From: Bacteroidota bacterium
GTDB taxonomy: Bacteria > Bacteroidota > Bacteroidia > Chitinophagales > Chitinophagaceae
Direction of reading: 5' to 3'
Assembly (NCBI GenBank): GCA_947460175.1
Contig: CANHGW010000028.1
Coordinates: forward strand, 1-35,034
DNA: 35,034 nucleotides
The translations under genes and the position numbers were made by a program. A model generated the notes under the pieces. That model was not told the DNA's origin and made no database searches. It saw nothing but the letters and a program-made list of their open reading frames with translations. Positions 1 to 7,426 of this stretch are shown one piece after another (positions within the stretch are counted from its first letter, which is position 1; every line of letters starts with the position of its first letter).

Positions 1-2
1 CA

Positions 3-443
3 AATATCAATGCCAATATTGCTGCAGGCTCCGGAACCGGTTCCTTCACGGTGCAGATTCCTAATCCTGTAATTGGGCAGACCTACTACTGGAAGGCCTA
101 TGCCGTCAACAGCGCCGGTATAGCCTATGGTCAGGAAGAAAGTATGACGACTGGAAGCATTTATGCAGGCACCTGGTTGGGCACCTACAGTGGAATTGAT
201 AATGGCACTTTTGTGTTCAATGTAGACTACAGTGGCAATATTACCGGTAGCTTCACATCGAATATCTACGGTGGCCCCATGCCCAGTAGCGGTGTTGTGG
301 ATGCCTTCGGTAATTTCTCCGGCACAACCTCGTCCGGTGGCAGCTTCCAAGGGGGCATGACGGTGAACGGCAATACCGGAAATGCCACCGGCAGTTGGGC
401 TCATCCAACACTCGGTTCCGGTCCTTTGCAGGGAACCAAGTAA
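3..443 (+). CDS. C-terminal part of a secreted beta-rich protein (5' end outside window)
   Basis: The frame is open from the left edge to a TAA at 441-443, so the gene begins upstream of the window. The first visible residues (YYWKAYAVNSAGIAYG, about codons 25-40) look like the closing strands of a fibronectin-III-like domain. About 90 Gly/Ser/Thr/Asn-rich residues follow with alternating short beta-strand patterns (GTWLGTYSG, GSFTSNIYGG, GNATGSW), typical of an extracellular repeat domain. It ends in GTK without a T9SS sorting domain. Hand counting of one full line gives about 53% GC, far above the rest of the window, and codons favour GGC/GCC/ACC. That fits recent transfer or a chimeric join just downstream. 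I do not recognise a named family; the function is unknown beyond likely export. Confidence 0.6.
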   Translation, partial: NINANIAAGSGTGSFTVQIPNPVIGQTYYWKAYAVNSAGIAYGQEESMTTGSIYAGTWLGTYSGIDNGTFVFNVDYSGNITGSFTSNIYGGPMPSSGVVDAFGNFSGTTSSGGSFQGGMTVNGNTGNATGSWAHPTLGSGPLQGTK

Positions 444-455
444 AGGCACCATTCT

Positions 456-1097
456 GGCCACTAAACCGGTTTCGTTTCCTATGAGTTCTGCATTCATATT
501 TGCTTGTATTTCGGCCTGAGTTCTGGCGGTATTCCAGATTCTAATATCATCTAAATTAGATTTTGGTACACTGACATAGGAACCTCCCAAACTTTGATAA
601 GCTCCTAATAAAACTGGTCTGCCACTGGATTTAATCCCAGTAAATGCTGAGCCGGAAATTATAGAATTCGATTCAGGCATACCATTTACAAAGAATTGAA
701 CGGTTGAACCCGTTTGTACTATGGCCACATGAGTCCAGGTATTATAGGGCACTACAGAGCTATCAGATTCGTATTGCACATGCGCTCCGCTTGGACATGT
801 TCCTGTGCCTGTCGGATTCGTTTTCCAAAAACCAAGTTTTTGATTCTCTATCGCTATATAGTAACTCCAACTTGTTCCACACCATCCTTTTTAGATTGGA
901 GTGGTAGCAGCAATACCATTATCGCATCGGAAGTAAATCCAAAACTCCCAGGTCATTGTATTGGAAAGCGATGCACTGGATGCATCAGCCACAGATACAT
1001 AATTACTATTGGCTTTGAGCTGGATTGAATTACCAGGGAGTTGTGCATATGTAGCAAATGAAATGAATATGAGTAAAAAAAGTAGACGTAGTTTCAT
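456..1097 (-). pseudogene. Broken LamG/concanavalin-like secreted protein gene
   Basis: From the ATG at 1097 the frame encodes a signal peptide (MKLRLLFLLIFISFATYAQ) and the start of a LamG-type jelly-roll domain (TMTWEFWIYF). A TAA at 891-893 interrupts it, but the same frame then continues with clear LamG sequence: KGWCGTSWSYYIAIENQKLG, NTWTHVAIVQTGSTVQFFVN, LDDIRIWNTARTQAEIQANM and GNETGLVA. The stop sits just before the KGWC motif, where this family usually has a residue such as Ser, so one substitution could explain it. After GLVA (about 456) the expected continuation (YY.F..) is missing and the frame runs antisense into the GC-rich upstream gene. Both the internal stop and the lost 3' half argue for a pseudogene. 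The N-terminal 68-residue product might still be secreted, but would not fold as LamG. Confidence 0.7.
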
Positions 1098-1111
1098 AAT
1101 AAATATTTTTA

Positions 1112-1119
1112 CAAAATTA
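1112..1119 (-). promoter_or_regulatory. -7 promoter element of the LamG pseudogene
   Basis: The minus strand reads TAATTTTG, an exact match to the Bacteroidota -7 consensus TAnnTTTG, 14 nt before the ATG at 1097. No good TTTG -33 element is present, consistent with a promoter that needs an activator. Confidence 0.5.
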
Positions 1120-1140
1120 AATTATTACTCTAGAACTCAA

Positions 1141-1158
1141 ATACCACGAAATGGGTAT
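1141..1158. promoter_or_regulatory. Putative operator, ATACCA-N6-GGGTAT
   Basis: This imperfect inverted repeat has one mismatch between its 6-bp arms. Its centre lies about 34 bp upstream of the centre of the -7 element at 1112-1119, so close to -41 from the inferred start, a usual place for an activator. The same motif recurs at 2922-2939 in front of the next secreted-protein gene. Confidence 0.45.
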
Positions 1159-1481
1159 ATTTATTGATTTACTTGCAAAACCGATCACGATTGAAATGAA
1201 TTAAAATTAAAATGAAGTCAATGATTATTAATATAAGTTCGATTGCCCAAACGGTGCCATCGCCACTGAAGCTGAAGATTGTATCTCCCTTCGACCACAA
1301 AAACGGACTCTTTGCAAGTTATAGATTATAATTGTTTTATTTAGTTGTTTTATACAACGTTTGCTGCCTACTATATGTTACAGATACAGTTACAACTACT
1401 GCTATGTTTACACTTATTTAGCACAGGTATTTAATCTTCTTTAATAGAAAAACTATTTACTACAATGATCAATTCATTGCT
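1159..1481. other. Non-coding stretch with a possible coding or repeat relic
   Basis: No gene is supported between the LamG promoter region and the RCC1 gene. The part at about 1218-1329 is less AT-rich than its surroundings. On the minus strand it holds an uninterrupted short frame containing EGRYNLQLQWRWHRLGNRTY, ending at a TGA at 1218. It has no good start and I see no signal peptide. It resembles short spurious frames I associate with recurrent Bacteroidota intergenic sequence, but that is memory and not verified. The rest is AT-rich without recognisable structure. Confidence 0.3.
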
Positions 1482-1510
1482 TTGAATAAAATAATATCCA
1501 TTTTATTCAA
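1482..1510 (-). terminator. AT-rich hairpin over the RCC1 gene stop codon
   Basis: TTGAATAAAAT (1482-1492) and ATTTTATTCAA (1500-1510) are perfect 11-bp inverted arms with a 7-nt loop. They overlap the TAA stop at 1503-1505 of the minus-strand gene. There is no T-run after the stem, so it is a weak terminator candidate or a 3' mRNA-end stem. Confidence 0.3.
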
Positions 1511-2867
1511 CAATAATTTTTTGGACACTTGTTTGATGATTATTTTCTATAGATACAACATACAAACCTTGTTTTAAGCCAATAGTTAGATTCGTAAACT
1601 CAGCATTTATTTTTTGATTATAAATGAGTTGACCTAATATTGAATATACGTTTACTTGTGCATTTTCTATCTTCCCAGTAATCTCAATTTTAAAATTACC
1701 ATTGTTTGGATTTGGATATAATTGAACGTTTTCTTGATTTGAATATTCTGTAGTGGATAAACCTATACAAGTTGTAATTTGAGTAGGGATTAGCTTATCA
1801 GTAGTAGTTCCATCTCCATATTCGCCATGTGTATTCCAACCCCAAGACATTAATGTTCCGTTGGGTTTAATAGCAGAACTGCTAAAAAGCCCCGCAATTA
1901 CTTGTTTATATGTATTTCCAATGTTTATTTGAGCTGGTGTGTTTTTATCAATTGTTGTACCATCCCCCAACATTCCGAAGGCATTATAACCCCATGTCCA
2001 AAGTGTACCATCGGTTTTTAATGCAAGTGAGTGTTGCGCTCTTGTAGAAATATGAGCCCAATTGGTAGCCACCCCGGCCTGAGTGAATGTGGATGAATTA
2101 GTATTTGTTCCGTTTCCTAGGCCTCCAAAAACATTGTTACCACATGACCATAGAGTGCCATCTGTTTTTAGTGCAATGGTATTTTCATTGCCACCTGCTA
2201 TTTCTAACCAATTCGTTGCCGACCCAATTTGGGTAGGGATAAGTTTGTCTGATGTGGTACCATCACCTAGTTGGCCAAACATATTGGGACCCCAAGACCA
2301 TAAAGTGCCATCTGTTTTTAGTGCGAGGGAATGCACTCTTACAGTAATTTTTGCCCAATTCGTGTCAGTGCCTACTTGAGCAGGTATATTTCTATTGTTA
2401 GTAGTACCATCACCCAAGGATCCATTTTGGTTTAATCCCCAAGACCAAAGTGTACCATTGTTTTTTAATGCAACACAGTACCAAGCCCCGGCAGAAATTG
2501 TATCCCAATTGGTTTCTGTACCAATTTGAATGGGTGTTGTTTTATCTACATTTGTACCATCACCCAGTGCACCATATATATTCCATCCCCAACCCCATAG
2601 TGTGCCGTCGGTTTTTATAGCCATAGAAAATTCATCTCCTGCTGCAACCTCTTTCCAATCTGTGCTTGTTCCTATTTGTGTTGGTATGAGTCTATTTGTG
2701 GTAGTTCCATCTCCAATTTGACCATGACTATTGTGTCCCCAAGTCCATAGCGTACCATCCTCTTTTAATGCCACGGTATGCGTATTGACCGAAATTTTAG
2801 ACCAGCATTGAGCATTTGCAAATAGTCCAATAAATAACAACGCTGCTATTAATATTATTTTTTTCAT
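1503..2867 (-). CDS. RCC1-repeat beta-propeller protein with T9SS C-terminal sorting domain
   Basis: The 454-residue product has a signal peptide (MKKIILIAALLFIGLFANAQ). It then carries seven tandem RCC1-type repeats of about 50 residues, each with the pattern ALKxDGTLWxWGxNxxGxLGDGT followed by PxQIG and xNWxxI. Seven repeats suit one closed seven-bladed propeller at about residues 20-375. The last 70 residues (YPNPNNGNFKIEI to VQKIIVE) are a type A Por sorting domain, so the protein should be secreted and anchored at or released from the cell surface through T9SS. The ligand is unknown; bacterial RCC1 propellers of this kind are mostly uncharacterised. Upstream it has a -7 element and a palindromic operator shared with the LamG gene. 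Confidence 0.9.
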   Translation of the reverse strand: MKKIILIAALLFIGLFANAQCWSKISVNTHTVALKEDGTLWTWGHNSHGQIGDGTTTNRLIPTQIGTSTDWKEVAAGDEFSMAIKTDGTLWGWGWNIYGALGDGTNVDKTTPIQIGTETNWDTISAGAWYCVALKNNGTLWSWGLNQNGSLGDGTTNNRNIPAQVGTDTNWAKITVRVHSLALKTDGTLWSWGPNMFGQLGDGTTSDKLIPTQIGSATNWLEIAGGNENTIALKTDGTLWSCGNNVFGGLGNGTNTNSSTFTQAGVATNWAHISTRAQHSLALKTDGTLWTWGYNAFGMLGDGTTIDKNTPAQINIGNTYKQVIAGLFSSSAIKPNGTLMSWGWNTHGEYGDGTTTDKLIPTQITTCIGLSTTEYSNQENVQLYPNPNNGNFKIEITGKIENAQVNVYSILGQLIYNQKINAEFTNLTIGLKQGLYVVSIENNHQTSVQKIIVE

Positions 2868-2891
2868 GTTTCTCTTATTTTTATTACAGTG

Positions 2892-2899
2892 TAAATGTA
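2892..2899 (-). promoter_or_regulatory. -7 promoter element of the RCC1 gene
   Basis: The minus strand reads TACATTTA, 7 of 8 to TAnnTTTG, 24 nt upstream of the ATG at 2867. It lacks a clear -33 TTTG at the usual spacing. Confidence 0.4.
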
Positions 2900-2921
2900 C
2901 CTATGATTTACAATACATAAC

Positions 2922-2939
2922 ATACCCTATAAGGGGTAT
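2922..2939. promoter_or_regulatory. Putative operator, ATACCC-N6-GGGTAT
   Basis: A perfect inverted repeat of 6-bp arms around 6 bp. It is centred about 35 bp upstream of the -7 element centre (2892-2899), almost the same spacing as the copy at 1141-1158 (34 bp). This supports one activator acting on both adjacent secreted-protein genes. Confidence 0.5.
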
Positions 2940-3020
2940 ATTACAATTCATATTACAAATTGCAAAATTGAAATTCCGCTATTTTTAACTATATCCTATA
3001 AACAGACAGAATGTATTGAA

Positions 3021-3046
3021 TAAAAAAACACCCCGTGGTGGGGTGT
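3021..3046 (-). terminator. Intrinsic terminator of iscS
   Basis: ACACCCC (3028-3034) and GGGGTGT (3040-3046) form a perfect 7-bp stem with a 5-nt loop. On the minus strand it is followed by a T7 tract. It lies about 20 nt after the iscS stop codon. Confidence 0.85.
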
Positions 3047-3067
3047 AATTTAATTGAATTATTTATG

Positions 3068-4282
3068 TTAATGTGCAGCCCACTCGATCGAATTTAAGTC
3101 GATGCCTTCTTTGTACATTTCCCAAAGAGGGCTCATTTCGCGTAGTTTATTCACCGTTTCAGATACCGCTTTGATGGTATAGTCTACTTCTTCTTCGGTA
3201 GTAAAACGACTGAGTCCAAATCGCAATGAACTATGTGCTAAATCATCGCCCAATCCCAACGCTTTGAGTACATATGATGGCTCAAGAGAAGCTGATGTAC
3301 AAGCACTTCCTGAACTTAAGGCAATGTGTTTATTGATACCCATCAGTAGGCCTTCACCTTCTACATGTTTGAACGAGATATTGCTTACATGAGGTAATCG
3401 ATTGGTTTTATGTCCATTGAGATAGCTTTCTTCTAATTGAAGTAATCCATTTTCTAGTTTGTCTCTTAACTTGACGATACGTTCTGTGTCCGATGCCATT
3501 TCATTCATACAGATTTCACATGCTTTGCCAAAACCAACGATGCCAGGAACATTCAATGTACCGCTTCGCATACCACGTTCGTGTCCACCGCCATCGAGTT
3601 GTGCAGTTACCTTTACACGTGGGTTTTTGCGACGTACATACAAGGCTCCAACGCCTTTAGGTCCGTACATTTTGTGTGCGGTGAATGCCATAAGGTCTAT
3701 ACCATCTTTGTTGACATCTACTGGTATTTTACCTACAGCTTGCACTGCATCACTCATCACCAATACGCCATGTTTTTTGGCAATAGCTGATATTTCGCGC
3801 ATCGGGTTTACAGTACCTACCTCATTGTTGGCATACATGATTGCAACCAAAATAGTTTTAGGTGTAATGGCTTTTTCCAACTCATCGAGATTGATCATTC
3901 CATCTGGACCTACTTCTAAGTAAGTTACTTCTGCACCTTGTTTTTCGAGGTGTTTGCAAGTATCTAATACGGCTTTGTGCTCTATGGTAGTGGTAATAAT
4001 GTGATTGCCTTTCGTTGCATACATCTCGTACACTCCTTTGATAGCAAGGTTATCACCTTCGGTAGCACCGGATGTAAAGATGATTTCTTTAGGATCTGCA
4101 CCGATTAATTTGGCCACTTGCTCACGTGCATAATCGACCGCTTCCTCGGCAGTCCAGCCAAAGGAGTGGTTACGACTTGCTGCATTACCGAAGTTTTGCG
4201 TAAAATAAGGAACCATGGTATCTACGACTCTAGGATCGCAGGGTGTAGTAGCGTTGTTATCAAGGTATATTGGGAAATTCAT
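3068..4282 (-). CDS. iscS: Cysteine desulfurase IscS
   Basis: PLP-dependent class V aminotransferase that converts L-cysteine to alanine plus enzyme-bound persulfide, feeding Fe-S cluster and tRNA thiolation pathways. At 404 residues it equals the length of E. coli IscS. Visible landmarks are YLDNNATTP at the N-terminus, [13 protein letters not shown], the cofactor Lys in [10 protein letters not shown] (about residue 206), and the catalytic Cys on the mobile loop in [17 protein letters not shown] (about 328). The C-terminus [18 protein letters not shown] is nearly the E. coli IscS tail, which argues for IscS over NifS or SufS. No iscU, iscA or iscR lies beside it here. Transcription probably starts about 50 nt upstream, from the -7 element at 4341-4348, next to a palindrome. 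Confidence 0.96.
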   Translation of the reverse strand: MNFPIYLDNNATTPCDPRVVDTMVPYFTQNFGNAASRNHSFGWTAEEAVDYAREQVAKLIGADPKEIIFTSGATEGDNLAIKGVYEMYATKGNHIITTTIEHKAVLDTCKHLEKQGAEVTYLEVGPDGMINLDELEKAITPKTILVAIMYANNEVGTVNPMREISAIAKKHGVLVMSDAVQAVGKIPVDVNKDGIDLMAFTAHKMYGPKGVGALYVRRKNPRVKVTAQLDGGGHERGMRSGTLNVPGIVGFGKACEICMNEMASDTERIVKLRDKLENGLLQLEESYLNGHKTNRLPHVSNISFKHVEGEGLLMGINKHIALSSGSACTSASLEPSYVLKALGLGDDLAHSSLRFGLSRFTTEEEVDYTIKAVSETVNKLREMSPLWEMYKEGIDLNSIEWAAH

Positions 4283-4318
4283 ACTTGTTTTTTGTTTTTG
4301 TGTTTTATATTTTTAGTA

Positions 4319-4333
4319 TGTGTTCAGAACACA
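4319..4333. promoter_or_regulatory. Palindrome at the iscS transcription start
   Basis: TGTGTTC-A-GAACACA is a perfect 7-1-7 inverted repeat lying 7 bp downstream of the -7 element. It would therefore cover roughly +1 to +15, a position suited to a repressor. The 1-nt centre makes an RNA hairpin poor, so a DNA-binding site is more likely. The regulator is unknown. Confidence 0.4.
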
Positions 4334-4340
4334 AGGACTG

Positions 4341-4348
4341 CAAATATA
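4341..4348 (-). promoter_or_regulatory. -7 promoter element of iscS
   Basis: The minus strand reads TATATTTG, an exact TAnnTTTG match 58 nt upstream of the iscS ATG. No obvious -33 TTTG is seen. Confidence 0.5.
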
Positions 4349-4516
4349 TTTGATATTCTATTTCCTACGAATTTTATCTTTCGAACTAGGATAAGTTTAG
4401 ACTATACCGATTAAAAAAAATATAAAGTCTTGCTTATATCTATGCTTAATTGTTAGAAATCGGTGTTATCAAATCGTATTATTTGCTTGCTGAAGTGAAC
4501 TTAAAATTGAATTAAA

Positions 4517-4556
4517 ACCTCATCCCCAACCCTTCTCCTTAAAGAGAAGGGAGCCA
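4517..4556. repeat. Small palindromic intergenic repeat
   Basis: In the otherwise featureless iscS-mce gap, a GC-rich block CCTCATCCCCAACCC leads into a perfect hairpin, CCCTTCTC (4530-4537) and GAGAAGGG (4544-4551), with a 6-nt loop. Its base composition differs sharply from the flanks. It resembles a repeat type I recall scattered in intergenic DNA of many bacteria; only one copy is in this window. A terminator role is possible but there is no T-run on either side. Confidence 0.45.
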
Positions 4557-4634
4557 AATCGCTTATTTAGCAATACTTATGAAGTCAGAAATGTTGGCAA
4601 GATTAACTCCAGATTTTGCAAAGGGTAAAATAGA

Positions 4635-4665
4635 TTTGTAATTGGCAGTATAAGCATTAATTTTG
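4635..4665 (+). promoter_or_regulatory. Promoter of methylmalonyl-CoA epimerase gene
   Basis: TTTG at 4635-4638, a 19-bp spacer and TAATTTTG at 4658-4665 fit the full Bacteroidota promoter consensus. The -7 box ends only 5 nt before the ATG at 4671, so the transcript should be leaderless or nearly so. Confidence 0.7.
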
Positions 4666-4670
4666 TTTGT

Positions 4671-5072
4671 ATGTTGAATATAGAACACATCGGCATAGCC
4701 GTAAAATCCATAGAAAAATCGATTCCATTATTTGAAACTCTATTGAACACGTCTTGTTATAAAAAAGAAATGGTGGCTTCTGAGAATGTTCAAACAGCTT
4801 TTTTTCAGCAGGGCGAAACCAAAATTGAGTTGCTTGAATCGACTGTTGAAGGTGGTGTGATATCAAAATTTATTGAGAAAAAAGGGGAGGGCATGCATCA
4901 TATAGCTCTTGCAGTAGAGGATATTCATGCCGAAATGGAACGATTAAAAGAAGCAGGATTTGAATTTCTGAATGCAGAACCAAAAGCTGGTGCCGATAAT
5001 AAACTGATTTGCTTTCTACACCCAAAATGTACCAATGGTGTATTGGTGGAGTTGTGTATGGAGCGTGATTAA
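4671..5072 (+). CDS. mce: Methylmalonyl-CoA epimerase
   Basis: A 133-residue vicinal-oxygen-chelate protein that interconverts (2R)- and (2S)-methylmalonyl-CoA, linking propionyl-CoA and succinyl-CoA metabolism. It shows two VOC half-domains. The first starts IEHIGIAVKSIEKSIPLFE with the metal-ligand His at residue 6 and continues to KIELLES. The second starts MHHIALAVEDIHAEMERLKE and ends GVLVELC with the metal-ligand Glu. Length and order match the family well. The start is fixed by homology of the first residues and by the promoter immediately upstream. It is convergent with the cyclotransferase gene: the two stop codons overlap (TTAA, 5069-5072). No mutase genes are in the window. Confidence 0.92.
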   Translation: MLNIEHIGIAVKSIEKSIPLFETLLNTSCYKKEMVASENVQTAFFQQGETKIELLESTVEGGVISKFIEKKGEGMHHIALAVEDIHAEMERLKEAGFEFLNAEPKAGADNKLICFLHPKCTNGVLVELCMERD

Positions 5073-5905
5073 TTCAACAACTCAATCTGATATATGGTAG
5101 GCCATTGCTTCCCTGTTACAAAAACCGAATTGCTTGTTGAATCAAAGGCTATCCCGTTGAGTACTTCTGCTTCGCGATATTTTGCCTTGGCTTCATAGCT
5201 AAGCGAACTTAAATCTAACACGCCTACCACATTACCTGTAGCGGGGTCTATTTTTACAATTTGGTCGGTCATAAATACATTGGCAAATATATATCCGTTG
5301 ATAAATTCCAATTCATTCAATTGATCTACTGCAACGCCGTTTTTAGCTACTTGAAGTGTCTTCATTGGCTTCAAACTATCGGGATCAAGGTATGTAAGTG
5401 TATTGGTACCATCACTCATGATAAGTTGTTTGCCATCTGTTGTCAATGCCCATCCTTCTTTGTTGCCAAATGTAAAGTTTCCTATTTTTTTAAATGATTT
5501 AGCATCATAAATAAATCCAACATGGGTCGTATAAGTGAGTTGGTATAGTTTGTTATTAAGAAATACTATCCCTTCCCCAAAATATTTAGTTCGATCTATT
5601 TCAATCTTTTTTTCAAACTTGCCTGTTTCCAAATTACTAATTCCTATCATTGATTTAGCCGAAGGAATATAGTCGGGTGAACCGGTACTTTCGTACAATT
5701 TTCCTTCGTGAAAAATTAATCCTTCGGTATAAAGCGATGTATCGTGAGTATAATACTTGGTTACTTTATAATTGATCGAGGTAATTGTGGGAACCGATAC
5801 TTCTGTATTTTTTTCTTGAACGGGCTCTTCTTCTTTACATGCATTCATTGCACAAATAATTAATACAATTGATAAAAGTTTTTTAAGTTGTAAATGGAAA
5901 TTCAT
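5069..5905 (-). CDS. Glutamine cyclotransferase, surface-type lipoprotein
   Basis: The 278-residue product belongs to the plant/bacterial glutaminyl-peptide cyclotransferase family (five-bladed propeller), which turns N-terminal Gln into pyroglutamate. Family motifs run in order: YTEGLIF (about 60), FGEGI, LTYTTHVGFIYD, EGWALTTDG, MSDGTNTL, LNELEFINGYIFANVF, TDQIVKIDPATG and LNGIAFD, ending VTGKQWPTIYQIEL. The N-terminus is a lipoprotein signal with Cys23 (AMNAC). The residues right after it, KEEE, resemble the K(D/E)(D/E) lipoprotein export signal known in Bacteroidota, so surface exposure is likely (inference). Its stop codon overlaps that of the convergent epimerase gene. Confidence 0.92.
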   Translation of the reverse strand: MNFHLQLKKLLSIVLIICAMNACKEEEPVQEKNTEVSVPTITSINYKVTKYYTHDTSLYTEGLIFHEGKLYESTGSPDYIPSAKSMIGISNLETGKFEKKIEIDRTKYFGEGIVFLNNKLYQLTYTTHVGFIYDAKSFKKIGNFTFGNKEGWALTTDGKQLIMSDGTNTLTYLDPDSLKPMKTLQVAKNGVAVDQLNELEFINGYIFANVFMTDQIVKIDPATGNVVGVLDLSSLSYEAKAKYREAEVLNGIAFDSTSNSVFVTGKQWPTIYQIELLN

Positions 5906-5929
5906 GAATAAAATTATGTTGCGAAGATA

Positions 5930-5965
5930 TAAAAAAAATAGAAGGCCCTTGTGAGACCTTCTATT
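5930..5965 (-). terminator. Intrinsic terminator of the T9SS protein gene
   Basis: AATAGAAGG (5937-5945) and CCTTCTATT (5957-5965) form a 9-bp stem with an 11-nt loop. On the minus strand a T-rich tract follows. It lies 23 nt beyond the stop codon at 5989. Confidence 0.8.
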
Positions 5966-5988
5966 AAATTTTGGAATGCTATTTAAAA

Positions 5989-7371
5989 CTATTTTACTAC
6001 CATAAATTGTTGAGTTAATGGTTGCTTACCATTGACATGGATAATATAATTTCCTGATGCCCAGTTGGTTGTATTCACCAATATTGCTTCAACAGCTTTT
6101 TGATTCAAGTCTTGATGATACATACGCTGACCCAATGATGAATAAATATCGAGACGAACATTGTCGGCATTTCTATTTTGCAATTCAATCATGATTTCAT
6201 TGTGTGCTGGGTTTGGATAAATACTCATGATGTTATCATTGGCCAATGTTCCCGTAGTCGTTGGGCCCGCATTTACTTTTACCAGCAAGGTTCTTTCTTT
6301 TTTACGATTTTGATTCAATTGATTTGTTTCCTTACCTATGATTACATTTAAATAAGGACGATTGCGAATTTGATTCGTAGCAGGCGTCCAAGAATATGTA
6401 CCTGCAATATTATTCATATTTTGAGAAGCTGTAAATACCGGAGGATTTACTGAGTAGTTAGCTTCACCAAGTATATTCATATTCAACGCATTCGAGTTTA
6501 TACTTGATACCCCACCATTGAATGTAAAATTAAACGCTGTATTGGCATAGGCTTGAAATTGATAGTAATTCCCTACCATTGGCCAGGTATTCATATTATA
6601 AAATTGAAACTCAGAACTCATGGCCGTCTTACAACCAACACAAATATTGACCGTAGCATCTCTCATGCCGGTGCTTAGTAACGTCCCGTTACGATATTCT
6701 TGCACTTTCACAGCATAAGAATATCCACCTGTCATACTTGGTATCCAACTTATTTCGCCCGTAACAGCATCCACTGTAAAGCTCATAGCGCCTGCTGGAT
6801 AGGGTACAAAACTCATTGGAATAGCTGTACCACCAAATCCCAATGGGTTCATCCAAGTAAATACCAATGAATCGCCATCTGGATCGATAGCCAATGGATT
6901 ATGTATCAATGTATCATTGGGGCTTGCAAAAAAATCGGGCGAATTGACAAACTCTGGCGTTGAGTTTGTAATGGCTGGATTATTTTGTATCAATGTCTCA
7001 AAATATAAATTTTGAGTTGAAGGGGAATTTAAATTCGTAATGCTCATGTTTCGGCAACAGTTGGTATACACTATTTTATATGCGCCCAATGCATTGAAAC
7101 CAATGGTATCCATATACGTGATTTCGAGAATGCTATTTCCCATGGGGATATTGCTAGTTAATGCTGCGGTATAACTAGTTGACATGCCACTATTTTGAAC
7201 TGCATAGGAAATACTTGGTGATACAGCAATAGTGGAATCTACCCACATTTTAATTTTCACTTCATATTGGGATCCGCCTAGGTCTTTGGCAGATACTTGA
7301 CCGCCCAATTCATGGGAGGCTTTAGAGATAAAAGGCAATGCTAAAAGAGCTAACAGTATTAGTTTTTTCAT
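5989..7371 (-). CDS. Large secreted protein with T9SS sorting domain, cadherin-like segment
   Basis: The 460-residue product has a signal peptide (MKKLILLALLALPFISKA) followed by SHELGGQV, a start I associate with Bacteroidota surface proteins of the SHxxGG type. Residues about 155-245 (NPLAIDPDGDSLVFTWMNP, then FTVDAVTGEISWIPS) look like a cadherin/Ig-like domain with a DPDGD calcium-binding motif. The N-terminal part has a Cys pair (NCCRN) and a CVGC motif, perhaps disulfides. The C-terminal 75 residues (YPNPAHNEIMIELQN, LDIYSSLGQRMY, GNYIIHVNG) form a type A Por sorting domain. The likely role is adhesion or cell-surface structure; no enzyme motif is visible. It has its own terminator and is probably monocistronic. 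Confidence 0.85.
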   Translation of the reverse strand: MKKLILLALLALPFISKASHELGGQVSAKDLGGSQYEVKIKMWVDSTIAVSPSISYAVQNSGMSTSYTAALTSNIPMGNSILEITYMDTIGFNALGAYKIVYTNCCRNMSITNLNSPSTQNLYFETLIQNNPAITNSTPEFVNSPDFFASPNDTLIHNPLAIDPDGDSLVFTWMNPLGFGGTAIPMSFVPYPAGAMSFTVDAVTGEISWIPSMTGGYSYAVKVQEYRNGTLLSTGMRDATVNICVGCKTAMSSEFQFYNMNTWPMVGNYYQFQAYANTAFNFTFNGGVSSINSNALNMNILGEANYSVNPPVFTASQNMNNIAGTYSWTPATNQIRNRPYLNVIIGKETNQLNQNRKKERTLLVKVNAGPTTTGTLANDNIMSIYPNPAHNEIMIELQNRNADNVRLDIYSSLGQRMYHQDLNQKAVEAILVNTTNWASGNYIIHVNGKQPLTQQFMVVK

Positions 7372-7426
7372 AAAAATGGTTTTAGTTTAGAATTATGACG
7401 TAAATATGACAATAATAGTTGGTTGG

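Noticed and set aside
3-890. Minus-strand frame without stops running from the LamG sequence through the GC-rich gene to the window edge
   Set aside because: Within 3-443 it is the exact antisense of a convincing plus-strand protein; the open frame follows from the lack of TTA, CTA and TCA codons in that gene. No protein-like features appear on the minus strand there.
714-1028. Plus-strand frame opposite the LamG gene
   Set aside because: It is antisense to recognisable LamG sequence and has no signal peptide or family motif of its own.
1650-2860. Tandem DNA repeats of about 150 bp
   Set aside because: They are the coding repeats of the RCC1 propeller, diverged at DNA level and fully explained by the protein.
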